64,000 nucleotides of DNA from Hyphomicrobium_A sp036559705 (GCA_036559705.1 DATBSP010000162.1:1-64000), one strand, 5' to 3'. Positions 45,940-55,355 are shown, counted from the stretch's first letter. Notes: generated by a model from the sequence alone, not told the origin. Numbers and translations: made by a program.

Positions 45940-46152
45940 TCAGGAGGATTGCAGATTGACCGCTTTGGGTCCCTTGCCGCGCTTGTCGGGCTCGGTCTCG
46001 AAGGAGATGCGCGCCCCTTCGTCGAGATTGTTGATGCCGGCGCGCTCGACCGCGGTCACGTGCACGAACACGTCCTTGCCGCCGTCATCGGGCTTGATGA
46101 AGCCATAGCCCTTTTGCGAGTTATAGAATTTTACCGTGCCGCTCTGGCGCAT
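45940..46152 (-). CDS. cspA: Cold-shock domain protein
   Basis: The 70-residue single-stranded nucleic-acid-binding protein has RNP1 KGYGFIKP and RNP2 VFVHVTA within a complete cold-shock domain, ending in KGPKAVNLQ. AAGGAG precedes the ATG. A gene-free upstream stretch of about 100 nt before the hairpin at 46251-46279 could form the long leader typical of cold-shock transcripts. Whether it is cold-induced or constitutive is unknown. Confidence 0.95.
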   Translation of the reverse strand: MRQSGTVKFYNSQKGYGFIKPDDGGKDVFVHVTAVERAGINNLDEGARISFETEPDKRGKGPKAVNLQSS

Positions 46153-46250
46153 CGCGAATTCTCCTTACGTGCGCAGACAACGAAAACGGCGCGACTCGCA
46201 ACGAGGCGCACCGGGGGGAAGCTCGGGAAACTGTTCGCAAATGCGGGAGC

Positions 46251-46279
46251 AAAAAAGCGCGTAAAAACGGCATGCGCGC
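46251..46279 (-). terminator. Weak terminator-like hairpin after rlmJ
   Basis: On the minus strand GCGCG, a 13-nt loop and CGCGC are followed by six T at 46256-46251, about 105 bp downstream of the rlmJ stop and upstream of cspA. The 5-bp stem is short, so attenuation or no function are alternatives. Confidence 0.4.
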
Positions 46280-46383
46280 AACAATCTCAAAGCTACTTAA
46301 AGTCTCCGCCGGGTCGATCATCTGCCCGAGCTACAGAAGTATCGGAGAAAAAAATCGACGAGGCAAGAGCCTCACGGGCGCCG

Positions 46384-47247
46384 TCAATCACCCGTTGATA
46401 TCTCAGTTCCCAGCTCCTCGAGGCGGAATCCAGCGCCCCTTCCATGCGCCAAAACACGTGCCAGCTCGGGAAGCAGCTCGCTCAAGTTTGAAGTCAAAGT
46501 AAAAGGCGCATTCACGGCGATCAGCCCGGCACCGTTGAGGCGCGTTTCGTCCTCCGTGCCGCGGATCATCATCTCGATCGCCATCGCCTTCGGCAGGGCC
46601 TGCTCGGCGATCTTCCGGCGGAAGGCCGCGACGGGCTTTGCTTCCTTGATCGGATACCAGAGCAGAAACGTTCCGGACGCAAAGCGCCGTACTGCCTGCT
46701 TCAGCCCGTCGGCCAAGCGATCGAGCTCACCCGGCTGCTCGAACGCCGGATCGATGAGCATCACGCCGCGCCGCTCCGGCGGCGGCAGCAGTGCCTTCAA
46801 TGCCATCCAGGCATCGAGCCCCATGACCTTCACCGCGGGATCGTGAGCGAACAGGCGCTTGAGCTCGTTCTGGTCCTCTGGATGTAGCTCATTGACAACT
46901 AACCGATCGTTGCTGCGCATCAGCTCGCGCGCGACCAGCGGACTGCCGGGATAGCGGGCCATAGCGCCGCCGGCGTTGAGCCGCCGCACGACGTCAAGGT
47001 ACGGCGCCAGCACCTTGGTGGCCGAAGCAGAGAATTTTGCCTCCATTACGCGGCCGATGCCCTCTCGCCATTCGCCGGTCTTCTGCGCCGCCTCGGAGGA
47101 AAGTTCGTAGTCGCCGATGCCGGCATGCGTGTCGATCACGCGAAACGGCGCCGGCTTCAGCTTCAAGTGCTCGATGATGAGCGCCAGCACCGCGTGCTTG
47201 ACGACGTCCGCGAAATTTCCGGCGTGGTAGGCGTGGCGATAGTTCAT
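46384..47247 (-). CDS. rlmJ: 23S rRNA (adenine-2030-N6)-methyltransferase RlmJ
   Basis: The 287-residue SAM-dependent enzyme methylates A2030 of 23S rRNA. The N-terminus MNYRHAYHAGNFADVVKHAVL is diagnostic for the family, followed by SAM motif IDTHAGIGDYEL and the catalytic motif IDPAFEQPGE, with Ala where most N6-adenine methyltransferases have a second Pro (DPPF/Y). KEAKPVAAFRRK and MMIRGTEDETRLNGAGL are further family stretches. Length is normal. Confidence 0.94.
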   Translation of the reverse strand: MNYRHAYHAGNFADVVKHAVLALIIEHLKLKPAPFRVIDTHAGIGDYELSSEAAQKTGEWREGIGRVMEAKFSASATKVLAPYLDVVRRLNAGGAMARYPGSPLVARELMRSNDRLVVNELHPEDQNELKRLFAHDPAVKVMGLDAWMALKALLPPPERRGVMLIDPAFEQPGELDRLADGLKQAVRRFASGTFLLWYPIKEAKPVAAFRRKIAEQALPKAMAIEMMIRGTEDETRLNGAGLIAVNAPFTLTSNLSELLPELARVLAHGRGAGFRLEELGTEISTGD

Positions 47248-47496
47248 GCCCGAGGCTTCAGCGCGCTTGGCGCATTGCTGTCAAGGGCAGCGGCCGGAGC
47301 GCCAGCGGGCGGCGCTAAAAAACTTCTCGGCCTGTTCCCTAGGGAACGGCGGGGCGGCGCCGCGGCTGGCAATGTCGCTTCATCGAGAGCACGGAAGGCC
47401 CACGCTCCTGAAGCGCTCTCCCCCCGGGTTAGCTCCCCGTCTCCTCCTGAAGCCTCAAGCACCGCGCTCCCCCGCGGGGCTTTTTTTGGCCTCGCC

Positions 47497-47970
47497 TCAG
47501 GCCTTGCGCTCCCACTTGCCCGTGGCGCTCTGCTGCCAATAGGTCACCGGGCAACCGGCGCTCTTCGCCGCTGTCCACTGTGAGCGAGCAAGCGTCACTG
47601 CATCCGCGTCATTGCCGTCGAACATGTAGACGATGCGGACGAATCCCGAAAACGCCTCTGCCTCCGCGCCGTCGACGAGAAAGCGCACGCCGGCCCCGTT
47701 CGGCGTTTCGCCGGTGGTCGTCAGATAGACCGGCTGCTCGGCAGCGTAGCCGTCCTTGGCCGAGCCGTGTGCAAGGAAGCTGTCTTCCTTGAATGTCCAC
47801 AGCGCCAGGTCGATCGCCGCCAGGCGCTCATGCGAACCCGCCTGCACCACTGCCCGCCAACCGCGCTCGAGCGTCTTCTCGACGAGCGTCGGCAGCACCT
47901 TCTCCAAGGTCTGCTGCTCGAGATGATAAAAAAGTACCTCTGTCGGCGGGGAAGAATTCGGCTCGCTCAT
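47497..47970 (-). CDS. holC: DNA polymerase III subunit chi
   Basis: The 157-residue chi subunit links the clamp loader to SSB at the replication fork. Family features are EVLFYHLEQQTLEKVLPTLV at the start, the WTFKEDSFLAHG box and QPVYLTTTGETPNGA, ending with ARSQWTAAKSAGCPVTYWQQ. In relatives it often follows pepA, which is not seen here. Confidence 0.93.
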   Translation of the reverse strand: MSEPNSSPPTEVLFYHLEQQTLEKVLPTLVEKTLERGWRAVVQAGSHERLAAIDLALWTFKEDSFLAHGSAKDGYAAEQPVYLTTTGETPNGAGVRFLVDGAEAEAFSGFVRIVYMFDGNDADAVTLARSQWTAAKSAGCPVTYWQQSATGKWERKA

Positions 47971-48032
47971 GCGGGAATTATACCCGTCGTAGCGCGCGTT
48001 GCACGCTGCGCATGGCGGTGCCGGAACATGCT

Positions 48033-48063
48033 GCGGCGCAAAGGCGATTTGCCCTTGCGCCGC
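48033..48063. repeat. Strong hairpin of unknown role
   Basis: GCGGCGCAA (48033-48041) and TTGCGCCGC (48055-48063) pair perfectly; an inner GGC/GCC extends the stem after one mismatch. No T-run follows on either strand. It lies between the small secreted protein gene and holC. Confidence 0.5.
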
Positions 48064-48198
48064 GTGGATGGCTTACCTACTTATCGTGATCCGGAACGGC
48101 GCCAGACGTGCGGCTGTCGTCCGTGCGGGCGGTGAGCTTAGCGGCATCTTCGGGTTCGCTGCTGCTCCCGCCCGCTGCAATTCGCAAAGCTTCAGCGC

Positions 48199-48486
48199 TC
48201 AACGCTTGCTTGTCAGGTATCGCTTCGGCACTTCGCCGGCGGCAACCAATGCATCGACGCAGCGGCGCGACAGTGCGCGGCGCGATGCGAGCATGCAGCT
48301 GCGCAGCTCCGGCGTCCCGATCGAGTACTTCCCACAGAAACGGTAGTAGTCACGCTCGCAAGCGGAATTGACACGCGCCGAGTAGGCGTTGGCCGCCGAT
48401 CCGCAAGCAAACATCATGAGCACTGCCGCACCCGCCGCAGCTGCACGTACTACCGGGCGCGCCCGGCCGTGTGAGCACCTCTGCAT
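48199..48486 (-). CDS. Small secreted Cys-rich repeat-like protein
   Basis: The 95-residue precursor has a basic N-terminus and hydrophobic segment (RAAAAGAAVLMMFACGSAANA) and a mature part with ACERDYYRFCGKYSIG, ELRSCMLASRRALSRRC. The C-x3-D-x3-F-C spacing followed by C...LS..C recalls one cysteine-rich GLG1-type repeat, which in bacteria occurs in secreted proteins of unknown role; the link is by pattern only. The start at 48486 is chosen because it opens the signal peptide; the frame upstream is Arg-rich. Confidence 0.65.
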   Translation of the reverse strand: MQRCSHGRARPVVRAAAAGAAVLMMFACGSAANAYSARVNSACERDYYRFCGKYSIGTPELRSCMLASRRALSRRCVDALVAAGEVPKRYLTSKR

Positions 48487-48628
48487 CGATCCAGTTTTCT
48501 CTTTTAGAGCTTCCCCTCGGGCTCGTGGCCCCGAGCTCACATCCCCGCTGCAAGCTCGCGAATCCACGCTACCGCGTGTCGTCAGATAAGAACAGTGACC
48601 GCTCTGCCTCGGGAGCCAAAAAACGTCA

Positions 48629-49996
48629 TCAGCTCTTATGCTTAGCGAACGGATTATCGCCCTTGCGCAGGTTCAGCCGCAGCGGCACGCCGGGCAGCTT
48701 GAAAGCGTCACGCAGGCTGTTGGTGAGATAGCGGATGTACGATTGCGGCAGATCCTGAGGGCGCGAGCAGAACGCGACGAAAGTCGGTGGGCGTGTCGAT
48801 GGTTGCGTGATGTAGCGCAGCTTGATGCGACGGCCGCCGACGGCAGGGGGCGAGTGGCGCCCCAGCGCTTCCTGCAGCCAACGGTTGAGGTCGGGAGTTG
48901 AGACGCGGCGATTCCACAAGTCGTAGGCTTCGAGCACCGCCGTCGATAACTTCTCAATTCCCCGTCCGCTCAACGCCGAGAGCGGCACCACTGCCACGCC
49001 AGGCACTTGCGCAAGGCGGTAGCCGAGCGTCTCCCGCAGCCCCTTCAGCATCTTCTGCTTGTCTTCGACGAGGTCCCACTTGTTGATGGCAATAACCAGG
49101 GCGCGCCCCTCCTCGGTGACGAGATCGCCGATGGTCAGATCCTGATGCTCCAACGGGCGCTCGGCGTCGATCAGGAGCACCACCACTTCGGCGAAGCGAA
49201 TGGCACGGATAGCGTCGCTGGCGCTCAGCTTCTCGGCCGTCTCGGTGATCTTTGCCTTGCGTCGCAAACCCGCAGTATCGAACAGGCGCACCTTGCGCCC
49301 TGACCACTCGATATCGCTTGGCACGGAATCGCGCGTCAATCCGGGCTCGGGTCCGGTGATCATGCGCTCTTCGCCGAGGAACGCATTGACCAGCGTCGAC
49401 TTGCCGGCGTTCGGCCGTCCGACGATGGCGACGCGGATCGGGCGCGCCGTAGCCCGTGTCTCTTCCGCCTGCTCGCCGGTCCCGTGCACGGCCGTCAACT
49501 CGAGCGCCGCCAGCATCTCGGTCTCGAGATCGCTCAAGCCCTCGCCGTGCTCGGCGGAAATGGCCACCGGCTCGCCGAAGCCCAATTCGAACGCCGCGTA
49601 GAAACCTTCCTCGCCCGCTCTGCCCTCGCTCTTGTTGGCGACGAGCACCACGGGACGCCCCGACGAGCGTACCAGCTTGCCGAACGATTTGTCGTCCGGC
49701 GTGATGCCCTCGCGCGCGTCGACGACGAACAGCACGAGATCGGCGGCGGTGACGGCGGCCTCACTCTGCTGGCGCATGCGCTCGGCGATGGAGCCGCGCT
49801 TGGCTTGCTCAAGCCCTGCGGTGTCGACGATCGTTACCGGATTGCCGGCAAGGTCGGCTTCGCCCTCGCGTCGGTCGCGCGTCAGCCCAGGCATGTCCGA
49901 AACGAGCGCCGTGCGCTTGCCCGTCAGCCGGTTGAACAGCGTCGACTTGCCAACGTTGGGTCGGCCAATGATGGCGATGACGGGCGGAGTGGGCAT
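48629..49996 (-). CDS. der: Ribosome-assembly GTPase Der (EngA)
   Basis: The 455-residue protein has two tandem GTPase domains. G1 motifs GRPNVGKST (near residue 11) and GRPNAGKST (near 195) and G4 motifs NKSE and NKWD are seen, followed by the KH-like domain. Der acts in 50S subunit maturation. The start at 49996 (MPTPPVIAIIGRPN) fits the family; a 16-residue Arg/Lys-rich extension to 50044 is possible. It ends the yfgM-bamB-der group. Confidence 0.96.
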   Translation of the reverse strand: MPTPPVIAIIGRPNVGKSTLFNRLTGKRTALVSDMPGLTRDRREGEADLAGNPVTIVDTAGLEQAKRGSIAERMRQQSEAAVTAADLVLFVVDAREGITPDDKSFGKLVRSSGRPVVLVANKSEGRAGEEGFYAAFELGFGEPVAISAEHGEGLSDLETEMLAALELTAVHGTGEQAEETRATARPIRVAIVGRPNAGKSTLVNAFLGEERMITGPEPGLTRDSVPSDIEWSGRKVRLFDTAGLRRKAKITETAEKLSASDAIRAIRFAEVVVLLIDAERPLEHQDLTIGDLVTEEGRALVIAINKWDLVEDKQKMLKGLRETLGYRLAQVPGVAVVPLSALSGRGIEKLSTAVLEAYDLWNRRVSTPDLNRWLQEALGRHSPPAVGGRRIKLRYITQPSTRPPTFVAFCSRPQDLPQSYIRYLTNSLRDAFKLPGVPLRLNLRKGDNPFAKHKS

Positions 49997-50093
49997 TGCG
50001 GATGAGGCCGGGCGCGATTTCGTGGAGCGGCGCTTATCGCGCATTCGCTGCCCAGATGATAGTGATGCCGCCCCACCGCCGCGTTAAGGCGGC

Positions 50094-51464
50094 TCAGTTC
50101 AACGCGATGAGCTTGGCTGAATCGGTGAGCACATACATGCGCCCCTGGGCCACCACCGGCGCGACGTAGACGGCGCCGCCGAGTTCTTTCTGCCCGACGA
50201 CCTTGCCGGTCGTTGCATCGACGCCTATGAGGTTGCCCTCCGACGAGGCGAGCCACAGCGTGCCGCCGGCAAGTGTCGGACCCGCCCAGGCGCCATTTCC
50301 CGGCAGCTTCGTCGTCCATTGCGTCTTGCCGTCACCGCGCGCCAGCGCCATGAGCTGTCCTTGCGTATCGACGACGAAGACGCTGCCGCCGGCGACCGAG
50401 GGTCCCTGCGTACCGGGCACGTTGATCGACCAAAGGCGCTCGCCGCTTGACGCCTGCGTCGCGATCATGCGGCCGGCGTGACCGATAGCGAATACCGTGC
50501 CGTTGTCGATCGTCGGACGCGCCGTGTCGCTCATGGAGGTGAGCTGCGAGGTCGTCCGCGTGCGCGCGAGATTCTCTGACCAGACCGACGACCCGTCGGC
50601 CACTCTCATGGCGACGAGATCGCCGGAAGGATAAGGCACGACGACAATGTCGCCGTCGACTGCAGGGCTGGCGTTGTTGATGAGGCTCGCCTGCTGCGGC
50701 AGTCCGCGTACCGACCAAAGCTCGCCGCCGTCGGCGCCGGCAAAACAAAAGAACCGGCCATCGAGCGTGACGACGAAAACGCGATCGCCAACGGCGGTCG
50801 GCGAGGAGCGCACCGGCGCCTCGAGCTGCTTCTCCCAAATCGCCTTGCCGTTCTGCGGATCGAGCGCAACGACGTTGCCGTAGCCGGTCGCCGCGTAAAG
50901 CCTGCCGCCGTCGACAGCAAGGCCGCCGCCGTAACCGCCGCCGCCACTATCGCCGCCGAGGGAGTACCAACTGCCGCTCTTTTCACGCTGCGGCCGTAGT
51001 GAAACGCTCCAAACGGCGGAGCCGCCCGTATTGGCGAAGGCGCTTACCGTACCGTCGGCGTCGAGCGTAAAGACGTGTCCGTTGTAAACGATGGGGCTCG
51101 CGGTGATGCGACCGACTTTACCCGAGCCGCTACCCGCATCTGCGCTCCATACGACATTGGCAGCGCCGCCGAAGGCAAGATTGCCCGGCGCGTTATTGGG
51201 CTCGCCCCCTGGCTGCCCCCAGGCATCGTTGGCGCGCGGCGCCGGTAGGATGATCGGCGCGCTGGCATCGGCCAGCTCGCCCGTAACCGGTCCCGGCACC
51301 TGCATCACCGCGATGCGTTTGCCGGGCAACGGCACTTCCTTCTCGGCGAACGGATTGAGGTCGGCGAGCTTGGGCAGCGAGGGTCCGTCGCCGGCGCAGC
51401 CGGAAAGCAGCACGAGCGAGGCGAGCCCCGCTCCAATTACGCTGCCGCGCCGTGTCCCCCTCAT
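50094..51464 (-). CDS. bamB: Outer-membrane assembly lipoprotein BamB
   Basis: The 456-residue precursor has a lipobox LLSGC (Cys near residue 23), so it is lipidated. It is followed by an eight-bladed PQQ-type beta-propeller with repeats such as GYGNVVALDPQNGKAIW, GDRVFVVTLDGRFFCF and VYVAPVVAQGRMYVLTD. BamB is a Bam complex subunit that inserts beta-barrel proteins into the outer membrane. A Gly-rich insert (GGDSGGGGYGGG) is in an early blade. It lies between yfgM and der, the conserved order. Confidence 0.94.
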   Translation of the reverse strand: MRGTRRGSVIGAGLASLVLLSGCAGDGPSLPKLADLNPFAEKEVPLPGKRIAVMQVPGPVTGELADASAPIILPAPRANDAWGQPGGEPNNAPGNLAFGGAANVVWSADAGSGSGKVGRITASPIVYNGHVFTLDADGTVSAFANTGGSAVWSVSLRPQREKSGSWYSLGGDSGGGGYGGGLAVDGGRLYAATGYGNVVALDPQNGKAIWEKQLEAPVRSSPTAVGDRVFVVTLDGRFFCFAGADGGELWSVRGLPQQASLINNASPAVDGDIVVVPYPSGDLVAMRVADGSSVWSENLARTRTTSQLTSMSDTARPTIDNGTVFAIGHAGRMIATQASSGERLWSINVPGTQGPSVAGGSVFVVDTQGQLMALARGDGKTQWTTKLPGNGAWAGPTLAGGTLWLASSEGNLIGVDATTGKVVGQKELGGAVYVAPVVAQGRMYVLTDSAKLIALN

Positions 51465-51476
51465 AAACTCCCCCGA

Positions 51477-52247
51477 TCAGTCCTTTTTTGCCGGCGGCGC
51501 GGTGACTGGCGCGGCATTGGCAGGTGGTGCAGTGGGCGTCGTGGTCGCAGCGGGTGCCGGTGTGTCGCTTGCCGCCTTCTTGGCAATCTCTCCGGCAGCA
51601 ATCTCTGCCATCACGATCTGTGCTCGCTCGGCGATACTCTGCGGTGTTGCCTGATCGACGAACAGCGGCGTCAGGATCGTGCGGGCCTCCGCCGTCTTGC
51701 CTGCCTTGAACGCCGCCAGCCCCAATAGCTCACGCGCACTGTAGCGCCACGGGCTTTCTTCGCTCATCAAAGGGGTGAGCCGATTCTCTATCTCGGTAAA
51801 GTCGGCCTCGCCGACGCGCAGGCCGGCGACCTGCAGACGGGCGAACTCGCGCAGCATCTCGTCGGCCGAGCTGTCGTTGACCAGCGCTTCGTAAGTGGCG
51901 ATCGCCTCAGCCTTTTTGCCCTGCTTGTTCTGCGTGCCCGCAAGTTGTAGCTGCGCCAGGACGCGATAGCCGCCGGCGCCGTCCACGGCGATCTTCTCGA
52001 ATTCTTTCTCGGCGCTGCCATCTTTCTTCTCGTTGATGAGAAGCAGCGCCTCTTCGTAGCGCGCACCGGAATCCTGCGCGGCGGTGATGCGGTGGTTTTC
52101 CCAATACTTGAAGCCGAGCACGCCCAGCACAATCACCGCGGCGCCAGCAATGATGTACGTGCCGTATTGCTTCCAGATCTTTTCGAGGCGTTCGCGCCTC
52201 AACTCCTCTTCGACTTCGCGGAGAAGACCGTCGTCCTGCTGTGCCAT
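51477..52247 (-). CDS. yfgM: YfgM-like membrane TPR protein
   Basis: The 256-residue protein has one transmembrane helix at residues 28-49 (YGTYIIAGAAVIVLGVLGFK) and a periplasmic tetratricopeptide region (EKEFEKIAVDG, AEAIATYEALVND, ARELLGLAAFKAG), with a Pro/Ala-rich tail. YfgM acts with chaperones near the Sec translocon in the periplasm. The gene is 12 bp upstream of bamB, so they are co-transcribed. Confidence 0.9.
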   Translation of the reverse strand: MAQQDDGLLREVEEELRRERLEKIWKQYGTYIIAGAAVIVLGVLGFKYWENHRITAAQDSGARYEEALLLINEKKDGSAEKEFEKIAVDGAGGYRVLAQLQLAGTQNKQGKKAEAIATYEALVNDSSADEMLREFARLQVAGLRVGEADFTEIENRLTPLMSEESPWRYSARELLGLAAFKAGKTAEARTILTPLFVDQATPQSIAERAQIVMAEIAAGEIAKKAASDTPAPAATTTPTAPPANAAPVTAPPAKKD

Positions 52248-52392
52248 CGTGAATTCAGCCCCTGAACCTTGGCGCGTTTCTTGTCAGAGACCCGGCTGGG
52301 CATCTGGAAGCCGCATTCATAACCGACGGCATCCCCTGCGCAAGCGATTGATCGGCGCTAAGCCGACCCAGGGCGCCGGCCGAACGCGCCCC

Positions 52393-53307
52393 TCATGCCT
52401 TGCTGCTCGGCGTTTTCGACTTTTTCGAGGCCCTGCCGCCGGTTGCACCCACTCGCTCCGTCACTCGCCGCTCCTTGGCGGGGGCGCCGTCCTTCATGGC
52501 GTAGGTATGCTCAGGCGTCGGAAAGGCGCGCGTGCGCACGTCCTCGGCGTAGCAGCGGATGGCGTCCTCGATGGCCTCGCCGACCTTGCCGAACTTCTTG
52601 ACGAAGCGCGGCACGCGCGGGCTGAGGCCCAGCATGTCCTCCATGACGAGGATCTGACCGTCGCAGGCGAGAGAGGCGCCGATGCCGACGGTCGGGATGG
52701 GGATCGACGCGGTGATACGCTGCGCCAACGGTGCCGTGATCGCTTCGAGCACGACAGCGAAGGCGCCAGCATCGGCGACCCCGAGCGCGTCCGCCTCGAT
52801 TGCCGCCCACTCCTCGCGGTGCCGCCCCTGCGCCTTAAAGCCGCCGATGACGTGCACCGACTGGGGCGTCAGGCCGATGTGAGCCATGACCGGGATGCCG
52901 CGGTCGACGAGGTAACGAATGGTTTCCGCCATGCGGCGGCCGCCCTCGATCTTAACGGCGCCACAGTCGGTCTCTTTCATTACCTTCGCGCAATTTCTGA
53001 AGGCGACGGACGGGCTCTCCTCGTAGGAGCCGAACGGCATGTCGACGACGACAAGGGCGCGCCGGGCACCGCGGACAACCGCACGCCCGTGCATGATCAT
53101 CAATTCAAGGGGGACCGGAACGGTTGTCTCGTAGCCATGCATAACCATTCCGAGGCTGTCGCCAACGAGAAGGAAGTCGCAGTATCGGTCGGCGATGGCG
53201 GCGGTATGCGCATGGTAAGCGGTCAGCGCCACGAGGGGTTGGCGGCGCTTCTTCATCGCCGTGATATCGGGCGCCATCAGGCGCTTCTGGGTGCTATGCG
53301 CGGACAT
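52393..53307 (-). CDS. panB: Ketopantoate hydroxymethyltransferase
   Basis: PanB transfers a hydroxymethyl group from methylenetetrahydrofolate to 2-ketoisovalerate, the first committed step of pantothenate and CoA synthesis. Family blocks in the 304-residue protein are LTAYHAHTAAIAD, FLLVGDSLGMVMHG, AVKIEGG, GIPVMAHIGLTPQS and PTVGIGASLACDGQILVMED. A Lys/Ser-rich tail of about 30 residues is extra. panC is not adjacent in the window. Confidence 0.96.
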   Translation of the reverse strand: MSAHSTQKRLMAPDITAMKKRRQPLVALTAYHAHTAAIADRYCDFLLVGDSLGMVMHGYETTVPVPLELMIMHGRAVVRGARRALVVVDMPFGSYEESPSVAFRNCAKVMKETDCGAVKIEGGRRMAETIRYLVDRGIPVMAHIGLTPQSVHVIGGFKAQGRHREEWAAIEADALGVADAGAFAVVLEAITAPLAQRITASIPIPTVGIGASLACDGQILVMEDMLGLSPRVPRFVKKFGKVGEAIEDAIRCYAEDVRTRAFPTPEHTYAMKDGAPAKERRVTERVGATGGRASKKSKTPSSKA

Positions 53308-53512
53308 GACAGGTAGGGTACTCGTTAAATGGACCGGCGTCGCGGCAACCTAGTGATGATCAGGCCTGCAAACCAGTGGCGCGCCTGCCGTGCCTCGCAC
53401 ACAACGTTTGAAATGAATTCAATTTCAGGACGTTGCTAACGAAGATTTAGGGTTAAAATCATCATATAGATCGATCTCTTCAGATACACTCTCATTTCGT
53501 CCGGGGGCTTCC

Positions 53513-55216
53513 GTGCAAACGAATGTGAAATCCAGATCCGGCGCCCTTGGTGGTTGCCTGCGCATCTCAACCGTCGTGGCCTTTCTAGGGGCCGGCCTTG
53601 TCGTTGCAGCAACGAGCGAACGCGCCGAGGCGCAGTTCTACCCTTGGGGTGGGTGGGGGAACCCAGCGCCATGGCAGCCAAAGCCGCGCCGCCGCCGCGT
53701 CGTGCCGCGCTACGTAGAGCCGACGGATGAGAAGCCGGCTATGGCGCTGCCGAAACCTACCGGCCCGCTGGTCCTTGTCGTCTCGACCAGCAAGCAGACG
53801 GTTACCGTCTATGACGACGGCAAACAAATCGCCAAGTCGCCGATCTCCAGCGGTACCAGTTCGAACCCAACTCCGACCGGCATCTTCAGCATCCTCGAGA
53901 AGAACCGTTACCACTATTCGAACCTCTACGGCGGAGCGCCAATGCCGTTCATGCAGCGCGTCACCAACTCCGGCGTCGCGCTGCACGCTGGCGATTTGCC
54001 AGGCTATCCCGCCTCGCATGGCTGCATTCGCCTCCCCTATAGCTTTGCGCGCAGCCTGTTCGGCATCACCGACGTCGGCGCGCGCGTCATCATTAGCGAT
54101 GAGGATCTCACTCCGGCAGAGTTCAACAGCCCGGCGCTGATCGCGCCGCTCGCGCCGGACAGCGGGGCGCAGAACATAATTACGGTCAGCCCCGCAGCTG
54201 CCGGGGATGCCGGCAAGCCGCGCACGCGCGGTTCGGCCGCCATCGCACGCGCCGCCGAGCGCGACCGGCTCGCCTCGGCTATCGGCGAAGCGGAAAACGC
54301 CAAGCAGGCCGCCGTCGATCAGGCCAAGGCGGCGACGACTGCCGTGCAGGACGCCAAGGAGATCGTTCGTAAGGAGCGCAACGAGGAGGGACGCCTCGTC
54401 GAGCTCGCGCGCAAGGCCGTCAAGGCTGCCGACGGCGCCGCCGGGCGCTTTACCGAGCTCACCGCCAAGATGTCGAAGATTGACGCAACCACTCTTGCTG
54501 CGGCGGATCTCGAGAAGCAGTCGACAGAGGAGCTTGCTGAAGAAAAGGCGATGTTCGATGCGGCCGACGCTGCCGTTGCCGCCAAGCGCGCAGCCGACGC
54601 GCAGGCCGCCAAGGCCAAGCAGGCTGTCGCCGACGTCGGCGCTCTCGAAAAGGCACGAAAAATCGCGCTCGAGGACGTGACGCATGCGGACGCCGATGTC
54701 GCCCGCTCCAAGGAGGTACTCGTCGCCGCCGAGGCACTCGAAGCGCGCAAGGACAGCCCGGTCTCGGTGTTTATCAGCGCCAAGACCGGCCGCCTCATCG
54801 CCAAGCTCGGCTTTGCGCAGGTCCTCGATGTGCCGGTGACTATAGCCGAGCCGGGCAAGCCGCTGGGCACGCACGTTCTGACGGCCACCGCCTTCACCGA
54901 TGGAGAGAAGGCGCTGCGATGGAACTCGCTCACCATGAAGCGGTCGGACACGGTACGGTATTTGCGCCGCAAGAAGCGCCGGCATGACGATGAGGCACCT
55001 GTACAGGCAGCTGGACACGATGCCGACGCAGCAACCGCGCTCGAACGCATCCAGATTCCGAAGGAAACCGCCGAGCTGCTTGCCGAGCTGATGAAGCCTG
55101 GCTCCTCGTTCATTATCTCCGATTACGGGCTCAGCCGCGAGACGAGCGCGCGGACGGAGTTCGTTGTCGAGCCGTGGCGCAGCCGCACCGACAGCTCCGA
55201 GCCCCGCTACTACTAA
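53513..55216 (+). CDS. L,D-transpeptidase with coiled coil and second, inactive-looking domain
   Basis: The 567-residue precursor has a signal peptide (cleavage near residue 40), an active YkuD domain at about 83-200 with catalytic His158 and SHGC (Cys171) in DLPGYPASHGCIRLP, a 150-residue Ala/Lys-rich coiled coil, and a C-terminal domain from about 415. The latter repeats YkuD landmarks (IPKETAELL, then GSSFIISDYGL against GARVIISDEDL) but lacks His and SHGC. L,D-transpeptidases form 3-3 cross-links or attach proteins to peptidoglycan. Start is GTG after CCGGGGG. Long gene-free DNA is not present around it. Confidence 0.9.
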   Translation: MQTNVKSRSGALGGCLRISTVVAFLGAGLVVAATSERAEAQFYPWGGWGNPAPWQPKPRRRRVVPRYVEPTDEKPAMALPKPTGPLVLVVSTSKQTVTVYDDGKQIAKSPISSGTSSNPTPTGIFSILEKNRYHYSNLYGGAPMPFMQRVTNSGVALHAGDLPGYPASHGCIRLPYSFARSLFGITDVGARVIISDEDLTPAEFNSPALIAPLAPDSGAQNIITVSPAAAGDAGKPRTRGSAAIARAAERDRLASAIGEAENAKQAAVDQAKAATTAVQDAKEIVRKERNEEGRLVELARKAVKAADGAAGRFTELTAKMSKIDATTLAAADLEKQSTEELAEEKAMFDAADAAVAAKRAADAQAAKAKQAVADVGALEKARKIALEDVTHADADVARSKEVLVAAEALEARKDSPVSVFISAKTGRLIAKLGFAQVLDVPVTIAEPGKPLGTHVLTATAFTDGEKALRWNSLTMKRSDTVRYLRRKKRRHDDEAPVQAAGHDADAATALERIQIPKETAELLAELMKPGSSFIISDYGLSRETSARTEFVVEPWRSRTDSSEPRYY

Positions 55217-55217
55217 T

Positions 55218-55355
55218 CTGTCATCCCGGCCAAGCGAGAGAAGCGAGCGCTGAACCGGCGCCAGTGTCAAGTTGCCGAAGGCGCGTGCGGTGCCTTCGAC
55301 GCTCTTTCCCTGGATCTCGGATAGCCTCGTTTCCCGTCGGCTTCCGGAATGACAG
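55218..55355. repeat. Palindromic intergenic element with CTGTCATCCCGG ends
   Basis: The 138-bp segment starts CTGTCATCCCGG and ends CCGGAATGACAG, inverted ends that match at 11 of 12 positions. Inside are GAGAGAAGCGAGCGC and CTGGATCTCGG, a make-up I associate with dispersed intergenic repeats of Hyphomicrobiales. Only one copy is seen in this window. It follows the transpeptidase stop directly. Confidence 0.6.

Noticed and set aside
47461..47487. CCCC-CGC-GGGG followed by seven T on the plus strand
   Set aside because: The stem is only 4 bp and no plus-strand gene ends nearby.
53585..55270. A 561-codon open frame antisense to the transpeptidase gene
   Set aside because: No motif or ribosome-binding site; the plus-strand gene has a signal peptide and catalytic SHGC.
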